Shown here piece after piece: positions 20,402 to 30,806 of a DNA stretch of 62,598 nt. The stretch is from assembly GCA_009602725.1 (NCBI GenBank), contig WELB01000222.1:30446-93043 (forward strand). The letters are read 5' to 3'. The notes beneath the pieces were generated by a model that saw nothing but the letters and a program-made list of their open reading frames with translations, was not told the DNA's origin and did not search any database. The DNA is from Spirogloea muscicola (taxonomy: Eukaryota > Streptophyta > Zygnematophyceae > Spirogloeales > Spirogloeaceae). The position numbers and the translations under genes were made by a program. Within the stretch, counting starts at the first letter, position 1. Each line of letters starts with the position of its first letter.

Positions 20402-21513
20402 TCCACCTCTCCGACATCTTCCTCGCTGAGGTGGCGGCCGCGCCGGGCGCCGCCGCGGCGCTCCCGGCGCTGCTCGCGCCCTTCCTCGACGCCCTTGCCG
20501 CCTCGCCGCACGCCGTGCTGCTCACCCGGGTGCGCGAGGCGGTCCTGGAGCCGCTGCTCCTCGCTGGGGGCGCCTTCTACGCCGGCGGCGACGACGCACG
20601 GCGGGCCGTGCACCTCGGCGCCATGGCCAGCAGGCTCTTTGAGCTCGCCTCCGCTCCGTGCACGCCCCTCCGGAACCGCAAGGAGCTCTACCCTCTCCAC
20701 CAGAGGTTCGCCGAGGCTGCTGCCAGGGCCCAAGCGGCAGCACAGGAGACGGTCTCCAATGGCGTGCATCCGCCTCCGAAGAAGAGCAAGAAGGAGGCGA
20801 AGTCGGAGACCGTTGCACGGGGCGAGGTTGTGGAGCGCGATGCTGGGAACACGGGTGCCGGTGCCTCTCCACTGACGACGGGCTCGGCCCCCGGAAGCGA
20901 GGCAAACACGACACCAGATAGTGGAGGGCAGCCTACGCAGGTGGACATCGGCCAGGAGCAGGAGGCTCAGGTGGAGCAGAGGCCCTTGAAGAAGAAGAAG
21001 AAGAAGAGGAGGCGAGAGACGGAGCTGGAGCCGGAAGAAGCCAGTGCGGAAGTCGAAGACACTGGCTGCAGATCAGGGGAAGCCCTGGGCGGGAAACCAA
21101 TGCCAGTGCCTCTGGTTGCAGAGCTTACTGAGGGATTGGCTGAAGATGCACCAGCAGCTGACAGCCAGCCGCCACAGCAGCAGCAGCAGCATCAAGAGCG
21201 GCGGCGGCGAAGAGTTCGCTTTGCCCTCAAACGGAACATGGCTTATGACAAGGGCGGCCCTGTGCCGCCTCCATCGTTGCGGACGCCACCCTCTGTTGCA
21301 CCGCGGGGGAGTGCTCTGAAGAAGGGGGTGGCGCCCGGCCCTATTGACCAGAAGAAGCTGCGGGCCAGCAAGGCGGTCCTGTCGAAGCTAGGCCTGACCC
21401 ATCCCTCTCCCCCGGCCTCCGCCAGGTTGAAGCGCAAGTCAGCCCTGCTGCCCCTGCACAGGGCGCCGGCTCAGGGTGCTGTTTTCAGCCCACAGGGGCT
21501 GAGGTCAAGGTAG
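20402..21513 (+). CDS. RRP1: RRP1/Nop52 ribosomal RNA processing protein, 3' part
   Basis: A single open frame leaves the gap and ends at a TAG (21511-21513). It starts inside the conserved helical domain: 'LHLSDIFLAEV', then 'LLTRVREAVLEPLL'. A disordered tail follows, with two lysine/arginine blocks ('KKSKKE', 'LKKKKKKRRRETE') typical of nucleolar proteins, and the C-terminal 'RRVRFALKRNMAYDKGG' plus 'PRGSALKKG' box that recurs in RRP1 proteins of plants and animals. RRP1 acts in the nucleolus in late 27S/32S pre-rRNA processing of the large subunit. The first half, including the start, is missing in the assembly gap. The divergent neighbour across the gap is the NiCoT-like gene. Confidence 0.85.
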
Positions 21514-22600
21514 AACTGATTTAGCACGTGAGTGCTAAGTTAACATGGTAGCACTAAACTAGCACAATAGCAACCATTGTTTACTGGTGTCAGGGGCTGA
21601 GCCCTCGCCTGAATAGCAAAGCCTTCCAAAGGCAATTCTTCTGGATCTCGCTGCCTTAGTTGTTTACCCACAACTTGACTATATATTGAGCCAGACACTG
21701 AGCAGCCAACAGGGGGTTCTTTTGGAAAGGCAAGTCTGAGCTCAAAGCATACCCTTCTGACCGGGTACCTGCCTGGAGCAGCTGGGAAGGATCGAGTGGA
21801 CCTCCACACTGTAGGTAGATTACAATTGTCAAATCTTAGTGCATGAATGCCGAGGTGTTGCTTGGGAAGGAGATACTCCTAGGGAATATGTCATTGCTGC
21901 GGCAAGTCACACCCAAGACACTAAGAGAATTTTCCAGGCGGAATTGTCAATCTGAGCTGTTGAATCAGATCAACGTAGTCCTCCATTGATAATCGTGTCT
22001 GGTCGGCCGGCTGTTTGTGCACGGTGCTGTTGGCGGACCCTTGTGTTTGTCTGGCTATGGACGCCTGCTTGATCTTGGTCTTCCTTCCTTAGGAGGCCAC
22101 CCGAGCAGAGCTTGGCCTTTCTGCAGACACCTGCTTGTAATCGACCGCTTTGCTTTATTGTTCTCTTCGAGCAGCTTGTCAATACAGCGTTGCCCATGTT
22201 TGTTGTCTTGCAAGAGCAGCCAGTACGGGGAGTTGCCAGCAAAAACTAAAATTTCAAAATAACATGCATGGAGGAGGGGCTTGCCAAAGGGTCCGGGGTT
22301 GTAGACTCGGCTGTCTGGTTAGGACGGCGGCAGCGCGCCAGCAGAGGCAGACGGAGCTGTGCAAGCAAGAGCTGCCAGGGAAGCATGACGCGGAAAAACA
22401 ATGAAGAGAGTGTCAAGGGAAGACAGAAGGAGTGGCTGCAAAAGCAAGCCAGAGTGCTGGGAGATGGTGTGCTCTTCACTTTCCAAAGAAAGCGACACCA
22501 GCAACCGGCACAGCGAGGACTTGCCTAATTGACGGGGCAGGCGGGCAGTGGCCAGTCGCAGCCCGTGTGAGAAGGTGCTGGTGCTCTTTTGGACGTCGGA
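21514..22600. other. Intergenic, nothing recognised
   Basis: No coding region or repeat family is recognised over about 1.1 kb. Open frames are short, and none shows a motif or splice-supported extension. Confidence 0.45.
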
Positions 22601-23191
22601 CTTTGTTCATTCTTTCCTCTGGGCTGGCCAATAACGGCCATCGCCCTCTACTGGAAGAGACTTTCTCTTTTTGAGAGAATGCGGGTTCTGATATTAAAAG
22701 AGCGGCTGTATAAGCCAGCCAAGTGGATATGGAGGGTGTTCATGACTATATTAGTGGACCCACCGGCTAGGCAGACAGGGTGCTCTTACTACCCCCGTGT
22801 CCGTGTCAGCAGTAGGAAGTCAGATGAGCTGAGGGGAGGAAGAGCAACCCCGCTGCGCAAGCCAGAGGTTGCTGCAAGGGCGCGACCGGCTCGGCGATGC
22901 AAAGCAAGCGCTTGGGACCGTGGTAGGGACATAGATAGACGCATGCGGTAGCAGGACACTACACTCAAAGGCACCGAGCATTTCTTGCAAAAAGCCTGCA
23001 AGAAATGCTGCACCCTGTTCGCGGCGCCGCTGGTCAGCTTGAGAAGCCAGCAGCAAAAGTACAGTACGAGGACCACCGACCCCCCGTAACACCCGTGGCC
23101 GGGGGGTAAAAGGTATCGGCAGCCGGGTGGTCCTTGTACTTATCAAACTGTACTTATCAAATTTCTTCTTGTTCGGCCACCTTGACAGCAT
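22601..23191 (-). mobile_element. Family A retroelement 3' end (reverse)
   Basis: The minus strand encodes 'MRLSMSLPRSQALALHRRAG' and 'ALPPLSSSDFLLLTR', close to the copy ending at 39722. The frame ends near 22789, followed (towards 22600) by the hairpin tail, seen here as 'gcggctgtataagccagcc' and 'gggctggccaataacggcc'. Upstream the frame is broken. It contains a new perfect hairpin at 22977-23009 and a 13-bp direct repeat (tgtacttatcaaa, twice) near 23137-23162. Confidence 0.65.
22977..23009. repeat. Perfect 13-bp hairpin inside a family A copy
   Basis: AGCATTTCTTGCA, loop AAAAGCC, then TGCAAGAAATGCT. The sister copy at 39895-39935 has unrelated sequence at this spot between the same flanks ('ggcaccgagc' and 'gcaccctgttc'), so the palindrome appears to be a local replacement. 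Confidence 0.85.
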
Positions 23192-23224
23192 AGCCGGTCT
23201 CTGAACATATGGGGAAGAAGGGCT

Positions 23225-23880
23225 CGCCCATTGAGGATAGGGGCTGGAAAAAGCCAGCCCAAAAAAGAATGAACAAAGGACGAGAAGGGGCCGGGGGAAG
23301 TACGAAGAACAACAAGCACTAAAAAGAGACGAAGCAGCTACGAAGCACTCAGTAACCCCTGCTAAGCAGCCTCAGGTCAGAGAGACTAGGTTCCTGGAAG
23401 CGGGTCCCCTGGCCAGAGCCAGAGGCAGCAGCGAGGGCTCTGCCTGCACGCAGGTGCAGCGCGCAGGCCATACACCTCTGCAGCGAGACGGCCAAGCGCA
23501 TGCGGTGCACCTGCGCGAGCGACCCTGCTGCATGGAAGTCCACCGGCTCCCCATGGAAGCGGCGGACAATGGCGTGACGTGAGAGCTGGTTGAGCAGCTC
23601 GAGCCACCGAGCGCCCAGCGCCCCGTGCATATCGATGGCGAGCGGGAAGAACTCGTCTTCCCGAGGGTGATCTGCACATTTTAGCTCCTTGGCCCAAGCG
23701 GCGCAGGCTACCGCATACCCAGCCTTGGTGGCACACTGGCTTGGGTGTTAGCGGTCATAGGAGTCAGTGGTCACCACGTCCAGGAGAAGACGTGGCCCGC
23801 CTGCTGGTGGAGTGACTTATGGAGCCCTTCTTCCGGAAGCTGTCGGTGAGGACGACGTCCATGAGGAGCGGCTGACCACC
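23225..23880 (-). mobile_element. Family A retroelement, C-terminal nuclease-like domain and tail
   Basis: From 23880 down, the minus strand encodes 'GGGQPLLMDVVLTDSFRKK', a short frame-broken stretch, then 'CATKAGYAVACAAWAKELKC', 'DEFFPLAIDMHGALGARWL' and 'QRCMACALHLRAGRALAAAS', ending 'SDLRLLSRGY' at 23349. The tail to 23225 carries the GGGCTGG...CCAGCCC stem-loop and is nearly the reverse complement of the copy at the left window edge. The 'D-V-x(2-3)-T/D' and downstream 'F..L.ID..G' wording fits the nuclease-like domain that follows RT in some algal and plant non-LTR elements. No RT is left in this copy. Confidence 0.65.
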
Positions 23881-23884
23881 TCCC

Positions 23885-25085
23885 AGGAAATTTCGTGTAT
23901 TTGAAACAACCGAAGGCCAAATGGCCAAGTACAACGGCAAGCACATCTTAAGACCTACAGAACCTACAGTAGATTGACCCGCTCAGTAACCACGGGTCAA
24001 AACATAAAGGTCGCTGACCGATGCCTGAATACTAGATGGCAGATACGAAGCCCTTCTGCACCAACTAGAGCTCGCCCAGCTTTCTGGTGCAAAGCGTTAG
24101 CCTGAGCACGCTGCAAACAGGCCAGAACTCGTCGCCGCATGAACGACAAATATGCAGCTGGCAAGCCCATCTCAGCCGGGAACACATCTGCATGTCGTGT
24201 GTAGCCTAGATTGGCTATGTTTTGAAACAGAGTAAGAAAACGAGGACCTAAGCAGCCAAAGATTCCGATTGCCGCTGGCCGGAGCTGATCACATTGGGGG
24301 TAATCGGAGTAGTGCTGCAACTTTCTTTGTTCAGCACTGCCCACTGCGTGGCCAGCGATGTGTGTCGATGCTGGACCTTTACAGGCCCCCGTAAGCACAA
24401 CATCTACCAAGGCCCGTGGTCCTCCACCAGGTTGCACGCCCACAATGTCAAGTGTGCGGCGATGATGACGTCCCTAGGCCTCCGCGGTGATAGGCATGAT
24501 GTTCTTCACTTCCACGACCGCACGGTACCCGGCGTCGCGCATCAAACCCGCCAGGGCATCACGGAGGAGGTTGTGGATGCCCACCACTTCTGGTCCAGTG
24601 GGGCATCGCAGCATGTGAGTGGCGAGCTCAGCACCCTCTGCACGGAAGCCGCACTCACACTGGCGCAACCCAATCAGGCTGTTAGGTGGGAGGCCGAGGA
24701 AGAGTTGAAGCAACATCCGAAAGGCCTCGGAGCTGATGCTGAAGGCGCTGGCCACGGCGTGTGAGGTGATCCAGTCGGTGGCTCCAGGTGTGGCGAGGGA
24801 AGCAAGTCTTGCCGGGCTCCTTGGATTGTTGGTAATCTCTGGCAGCCTCCTCAAGCTTCTGCGGCGCTCATCTTCCACTGCCGTACCGCCCGTCCCTCCC
24901 GGGGGGACGCCAGCTAGGTCGGCACGCCTCGTCCGAGGAGAAGCCACTACGTCCGAGGGACACCGTGGCGGAGTCGGAATGGGCGTCACCGCGGTGCTCT
25001 CGAGCGCCACTTGCTGTTCCCGCCGGCGGAGGAGAGACTCGTGTACGTGACGTACGTGCGCACTCGAGGGACATGAGTGCCCCAC
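23885..25085 (-). mobile_element. Family B non-LTR retroelement, post-RT region (most complete copy)
   Basis: 24474-25085 encodes a basic N-terminal part, then 'SLATPGATDWITSHAVASAF', 'LLQLFLGLPPNSLIGLRQCE' and a CxC...HxxxC knuckle (CECGF... 'ATHMLRC'), then 'GIHNLLRDALAGLMRDAGYR'. This order is typical of the segment after reverse transcriptase in non-LTR elements. After a frame break, 23997-24443 continues with 'GVQPGGGPRALVDVVLTGAC', 'HIAGHAVGSAEQRKLQHYSD', 'HADVFPAEMGLPAAYLSFMR' and 'LQRAQANALHQKAGRALVGA'. The 3' tail contains a GGCCAAATGGCC hairpin (near 23920) and ends near 'ACACGAAAT' at ~23885, directly against a family A fragment. It is truncated at the 5' end and dead. Confidence 0.75.
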
Positions 25086-25198
25086 GTAGCCACCTCCAAG
25101 GCCACTTAGCCCGTCACCAGGACGTCTGTGAGGCTAGAGCTGGACCTCCGTTGCAGTGTCCTGCGCACCGCGCGCGCCCTGTCTCAGTGGGGCGGAGG

Positions 25199-27555
25199 AT
25201 GGGGGGCGCGCGGCGGGCACGCGCCCGGCGCGTGGCCCGNCGCCCACGTCCGCCGGCGACGACGACGAGCGGCGGCTCAACGAGCTGGGGTACGAGCAGC
25301 AGTACCGGCGGCACATGAGCCCCTTCCAGCAGTGGGCCTACACCTTCTCCTACACCGCCCCCCTGGGCTTCGTCATCGGCTACTACGGCTTCATGTACAG
25401 CTACGGTGGGCCCGTCACCATCTTCTTCGGCTTCCTCGCAACCTCCATGGGCACTCTCTGCATGGCCTGGGCCATGTCCGAGGTCATGTCCGCATACCCC
25501 ACCCTCGGCAGCGTCTACTACTGGGTCGCCCAGCTCGTCCCCAAGAAGCACGCCCCCTGGATCTCCTGGTTCACTGGCTGGGTGTACCTCGTCGGCAGCT
25601 TCTGCGGAACAGCGCTCAACGAGTACCTCCTTGCTCAGGTGCTCACGTCAGCAACACTGGTCCAAGCCGTGCAGGCTACATTCCACCTTTCATCCCCCGC
25701 GTGCAGCTTGCCAGCTTCTTGTGATCTCTGCATTGTTGCCAGCTCGAGTGGGCACGAAGAGGTCAAAAATGCACACGCTGTGCTCTCAGCAAGCTTCTGC
25801 ATTGGCAGTCGAGCAGCACAGACCGTCCACTTGTTTCATGCATACTGCCAAGCACAATCTGCAGCTGCCTTGCAGCAGCACTTTATCGAAGAGTACGTGC
25901 TGAAGTCTTGCATCTCGCCATGGGAAACGCAGCTCGTGACATGCGTCACTGACTTGGGAGACAATAGGTCCCAGGTCACTGGCCACTGAACGTCTGACAT
26001 TGTTCGTGATCTGCTTGCAGTTCATTGCGGCGATGATCCTCCTCGGCACTGGTGGTGCTCAGGGTGGAGGCTATCAGCTCTCCACTGCGCAAGTGTTTGG
26101 TGTGACAGCGGGTGTTTTCGTCCTCCACTATTTCGTCTCCATTGTCTCAACCAGGTGGCTCGGCCGCCTGAGCAGCATTGGGGCTGCCTACCAGATCATC
26201 TCGCTGTTTGGAGTATGCATTACCCTTTTGGCGGTCTCGCCCAAGTACCAGAAGGCCGACTTTGTCTTCACCCACTTTGTCCACGCCCCTGGCAACGGCA
26301 TCTCCAGCGCAGTGATGGTGGTGCTGCTTGGCCTGCCTTACTTCCAGTCAATCTTGACCGGTTTCGAAGTTGGCTCGCACGTCGTGGAGGAGGTCACGAC
26401 CGCCGCCATTGCTGGTCCCCGAGCAATGGTCCGGAGCGTGTACGTCACGGCAACTGTTGAAATCGTTCTGCTACTAGTCCTTGGTTTTTGCATTCAGGTT
26501 CCGGACAATGTTCTCGGCTCAAATACAGCAACAGGTGCATCCCACAAGGAGTCTTGCTCCCTTGCTTTTACCTTCCCTACAGATGTTTGAGAGAGTGATA
26601 CGAAGTATGCTGAAAGAGCACCTAGAGACCTTCATGCTTGCTGGATTCAGTGAAACAAGCTTAACTTCCACCACGGAATTTGTCTGCAGGTGGCGGTGAC
26701 TCATCTGCTGCTATACAGATATTTTATGATGCATTTCATGCAAGATATGGGACTGGAACAGCCGGTGCCATGGTCGTTGCTGGCCTTGCTGCTGGGTCAC
26801 TCTTCTTTGGGAATATAACCAATGTTACACTCACAGCGAGAATGGTGAGGGTTTGCATGCAGCCCAGCCTTTCTGTGCCGCAAGCTTGTCAGCCAAAGCC
26901 TGGGCCACTCAGACTTGAGTGCCTGACTTTCGCTTGTGGCCAATGCTGCTGTTGTGCAAGAACGAGCATGGTTGTCAAGCTTTGCCCATCCTTCCACTGA
27001 CTTGCACTACCTTCGCTTGAATCTATATGACAGGCATACGCGATGGCCAGAGATGTGGCATTGCCGGGCCACCAGTGGCTCGTGAGCCTCACCGCCAAGG
27101 AGCGCATTCCAATCAACGCAACAATTCTCACAGTCATAGTGTCGCTGGCCTGCACTCTTCCAACCATCTGGAGCTCCGTGGCCTTCACAGCCATCACAGC
27201 CATGTCAACCATCACAGCCTACATGCCCTACACAGTCGTCATCCTTTGCAGGCATCTCTTTGACAACGGCTTCGTGCCAGGGCCCTTCAAGCTTGGCCGT
27301 AAGGGTCTGTACATTGGCATCTGGGGCTCCTTCTGGGGGACCCTCATGTCTGTGCTCTTCTGCCTTCCTCCTTCCTACCCTGTCACTGGATCAACGTTCA
27401 ACTATGCCCCAGTCAGTATGGCTGGGTGTCTTGGCGGTGGAGCCATCTACTGGTTCACGATTGCCAAATATAACTACTTCGGGCCAAAGAGGACCATTGA
27501 CCTGGTGCTTCAGGAAGAGTGTTCTCCTGATAATAAGCCAGCAGCATTCGTTTAG
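25199..27555 (+). CDS. Amino acid/GABA permease of the APC superfamily (BAT1-like)
   Basis: Four or more exons. The first (to about 25639) has 'DDERRLNELGYEQQYRRHMS', the hallmark N-terminus of the fungal/plant amino acid-choline transporter group, then 'YTFSYTAPLGFVIGYYGF' and 'GSVYYWVAQLVPKKHAPWIS'. The second (about 26022-26535) has 'YFVSIVSTRWLGRLSSIGAA' and 'GFEVGSHVVEEVTTAAIAGP'. The third (about 26690-26845) has 'GTAGAMVVAGLAAGSLFFGN'. The last (27034-27555) has 'GHQWLVSLTAKERIPINATI' and 'RKGLYIGIWGSFWGTLMSVL'. About ten to twelve hydrophobic spans are visible. The family exchanges amino acids or GABA across plasma or mitochondrial membranes; the substrate is unproven. Start: the ATG at 25199 is not in frame with the rest because of the ambiguous base at 25240, so the N-terminus is unsettled. 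A dead family B element lies ~110 bp upstream. Confidence 0.88.
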
Positions 27556-27739
27556 GCCAAAATTGAGCAGAAGTTGTTTAGCTTCGATCATAGCAACCAT
27601 TATGAAACTACTTATCTGACGCAGAGTGCATCTGCAAAATGATGGATCACGAAGTAGGTTCAATCCAGAAGATGGTAGATGCAAGTGAACACAGCTGTTG
27701 CTCACCTCCTATGATACTCCCCTGACTTCAAACGTTTGC

Positions 27740-27830
27740 AACAGTCGATTATTCTTTTCGGGCTGGCTTTTCACAGCCCTTGCCCCCATTGGGAAAGCCA
27801 CTTCTTCTTTGCAACAGTGGCCTGCTCAGA
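27740..27830 (+). mobile_element. Isolated family A tail module
   Basis: 'tattcttttcgggctggctt' followed by TTCACAGCCC, then CCCCCATTGGGA(A)AGCCACTTCTTC, identical in layout to the tail modules at 780-840 and 40290-40350. No coding part is attached. Confidence 0.65.
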
Positions 27831-27959
27831 CGCACCACGAGCACAGTAACATTGACATGCGCCACTAAGACGGCGCTAGTACTCCAAGGTTAGAGGTCCT
27901 AAACAAAGCTTGTCCATGTACAAGTGATGTGACAAGTAACTTGCTGCTGGTGGAGGAGG

Positions 27960-28505
27960 ACCACAGTGGGGGACCACAGGGCCTTGGTTGATGTTGTCAC
28001 AGGGGCTCTCATGAAGGTCCAGCATCAACGCACATCGCTGGCCACGCAGTGGGTAGTGCAGAACACAGAAAGCAGCAGCATTACTTCGACTACCCCCAAC
28101 GCGATTAGCTCCTGCCAGCTGCAGTCGATCTCTTTTGCTATTCAGGTCCTCATTTCCACACTCTCCTTCAAACTATTGCCAATCTAGGCTATGCACAACG
28201 CGCAGATGTGTTTCCGGCTGAGATGGGCTTGCCAGCTGCATATCTGTCGTTCTTGTGATGACAAGTTTCGGCCTGATTGCAGCTTGCTCAGGCCTATGCT
28301 TTGTACAAGAAAGCTGGGCGAGCTGTAGTTGGTGGCAGAAGAGCTCGGAATCCGCCATTTAGTATTCAGGCATCGATTAGCGACCAACATGTATTGACCC
28401 GTGCTTACTGAGCAGGTCAATCTGCTGTGGATGATTTACACATTAATTTGTGCTTGCCTTTGTGCTTGGCCATTTTGGCCTTCGTTTGTTTCAAATGACA
28501 CGACA
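27960..28505 (+). mobile_element. Family B retroelement, C-terminal end (dead)
   Basis: The plus strand reads, with frame breaks, 'GDHRALVDVVTGALMKVQ', 'SLATQWVVQNTES', 'QRADVFPAEMGLPAAYLS' and 'SISDQHVLTRAY'. The tail follows with GTGCTTGGCCATTTTGGCC and ends near 'CAAATGACACGAC' (~28505). Several stops interrupt it. It is the opposite-strand sister of the copy at 23885-25085. Confidence 0.65.
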
Positions 28506-28689
28506 CTTCCCTTGCTGCCATATTATGCCCAAGTATGCACTGCACTTACTGTTGCCAAAAGCAGGTTCGTGGTTGTAGGAGGTGCCATTTCAGCAGCAAG
28601 CTGCTCCCTACTCCATCCGTGCCAGCTCAATAGACCTAGTGTACAAGATGCGCAACATGTGCTACTTGTGGAGTCTTGTGATGTAAGCT

Positions 28690-28790
28690 TTAGCGCTTTC
28701 GCTTGGCCCCTTCGAACTTCGTACATTCTTTTTCCTGGGCTGGCCTCTCCCAGCCACCGCCCTCTCCTGGAAGCGTCTATCTCCCTGTGA
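28690..28790 (+). mobile_element. Isolated family A tail module
   Basis: 'cttggccccttcgaacttcg' then 'gggctggcctctcccagcc' then CCGCC, matching the family A tail consensus. Confidence 0.6.
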
Positions 28791-28947
28791 TGCAGGCAAC
28801 AGATCCGGCGAAGCTGATCAGCCAGAATCTGCTATCATCGGAGGTCAAGAGGTACTGGGCGTGGCATGTACTGCCAAGTGTAGATACTATGTTATTAGCA
28901 GGTCAAGGCCTGGCATGTGCTGGCCGAGTGTCGAGAACATGATACTA

Positions 28948-29435
28948 TCAAAGCACTTCGTCGTCAAAGCCCTCGCTCTCGCTCGCCATGTCCTCCTGGC
29001 CGTGGTCGATGTCCTCGTCGCCCTCTTCGGCGCCGGCATCGTTGTCCACCGCGTCCTCCTGCGCGGCGAGCTTCCCGATCGGCACAAGGTCCTGGCCGGC
29101 CTCCCGCACTTGAGTGAGCTGCGGCCACGCACCGCCGCGCTAGGGTCATGCTGGAGCTCCAAGGCCCCGCGGGGTTGGGGAGCTCGGCAGGGCCGCAGCT
29201 ACCTCGTCCGCCAGGCGCTCCTCAGCCTCCGCCACGAGCTGCTCTTCGTCGCCGGCCGGGGCTGCCCACCACGGCGCCGTGGCCTCTACCGTAGCCGGCG
29301 CCACGCTCGGCCGCTGCAGCATCGCAGGCTCACGGGGCTGCGGCGCAGGCGGCGGCCGGGGCAGCGCAGCGCCAGCGGTAGCGGAGGGGCCAGGCGCTTG
29401 CCCCGGCTCGCCTGGCTCGCTTCCGATTGGGAGGG
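28948..29435 (-). CDS. Unrecognised acidic protein, C-terminal exons
   Basis: Two exons on the minus strand read well together. 29203-29435 gives a Pro/Ala-rich stretch and 'DEEQLVAEAEERLADE' up to a GAG|GTAGCT donor. 28948-29118 (after an acceptor gccgcag) gives 'LTQVREAGQDLVPIGKLAAQ', then a strongly acidic tail ending 'SESEGFDDEVL' and a stop. The high-GC coding style matches the neighbouring host genes rather than the retroelements. I do not recognise the family. The upstream exons and start are not resolved; candidates lie at 29600-29950. Confidence 0.45.
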
Positions 29436-30170
29436 GAAAGGCGTGTGTTTAGTGACAAAGCTCACGGTAGCTCATGGTGGCTTACGACGGACCAACTGCA
29501 GCGGGAGGCGGGATGCCTTCAGTAGCCGTGCATGTGCTGCCGGCTTGCGTGTGTGTCTCCACACGTATACTTCAGCTCAAAACTAATCACCATCACTTGA
29601 CGACAATCTCTATCCCTGACGCGTCCTGACCTCGTCCATCTTGGCCACCCGCTGACCCTCCGCCCTTTTCCAAATTAAACATAGGAGCAAGCCTAGTATG
29701 TACACCAAGGAACAGCTGCGACACTGCACAATCAGGGGCAAAGGCTCAGGTGCTTCAACACCCGGGTTGGAAGATGAGCACATCCGACCACGCAGAGCTC
29801 GCAACAGCCTGGCTGATGACACAACCTCCAGCAGGGCCCACTTCACATCAGGCTGTGCTGTGGATGGACCAGCAGGACACAGGGCAAGAAGGCGCCTGCA
29901 CGGGGTGGAGGACGTCTGCCATGCAGACTGCTCAAGTGAATGGCCGCACACCCACCTTCATGGTGCTGCCTGCTTCAAAAAGACTTTTCTCGACCTCGCT
30001 GCTCCTGCTCCTGCCCTGTCTATTGTGATCAACGTTCTCAACTTCTTCCCCTCGTCACTCAACGTCCTACATTGGGCGTTTGACCTTCTCCGGAGGTCCA
30101 ACAGACCACCCTCGTCTCAGCGGGACAGACGCAGATCCGGTCATGATTATACAGAGTTAGTTTGATGGCA
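29436..30170. other. Unresolved region with possible exon
   Basis: On the minus strand a stretch near 29700-29860, after an acceptor 'cacag', reads 'PDVKWALLEVVSSARLLRAL' and later 'PLPLIVQCRSCSLV', with a CxxC pair. It could be an upstream exon of the acidic protein or an unrelated remnant. A plus-strand frame of 155 codons (29698-30165) overlaps it, without recognisable motifs. Confidence 0.25.
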
Positions 30171-30339
30171 CACAGAGTCCAGAGTAGCACAGAGCTCTGC
30201 GTGGCCGCACACAGAGGCCGGACAACAGGGTCCGCCTGGCCGAACACTGAGCCGCACCCTTGGTGAGAGGGAGTCATAGCTCGGGCGCACCAAAGCAGCG
30301 CGGTCGCCAGAGGATTAAGCATGATGTGCGGGCCACCCC

Positions 30340-30470
30340 TTCTGCAGGCAGAAACGAAGGGGCTCTTCCCAAGGGGCGAGGACTCCGAAAAGCCAAACCA
30401 GAAGATATGAACGAGGTCCGAAGGGCCAAAAGCGCTAAGACTTCAGAAGAAGGCTGAGTCAGATGGTCAC
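30340..30470 (-). mobile_element. Reverse family A tail fragment
   Basis: 'aacgaggtccgaagggccaa' followed by 'aagcgctaag' is the reverse complement of the family A tail start. No coding remnant is attached. Confidence 0.45.
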
Positions 30471-30806
30471 CTAGCACAATCCGCCGGTTCACCACGCTTT
30501 TACTACATTCAACAATTTTCACATGTTGGATGTCTTGCAGTGTAGCGATTTTATACTCAAGCACCACATGCTCCTGCTCGATCTGCAGGTGAGCAAGCTC
30601 AGGTGCTATTGTATCTACTCGGTCAAAATTGTGGCTCACGATGCCAGAGCCATTGGCATGTCGAGCTGGGGCGAGTGAGGCCCTAATAGTGCGTCTAGGC
30701 TGTTAATCAGCATCTATATACATGACCGCCGCGCTCAAATTTTTAATTCTATGTGAGGAAAGTGTAGAGCATGTACATGGATTGGAAAACGCTTGAGGCT
30801 ACAAGG

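Noticed and set aside
19212-21513. Open frames of 385-689 codons running through the gap
   Set aside because: They are open only because N bases cannot encode stops. Just the 20402-21513 part is supported as RRP1.
30059-30322. Minus-strand frame of 87 codons
   Set aside because: No recognisable motif and it lies next to retroelement tail sequence. Not supported as a gene.
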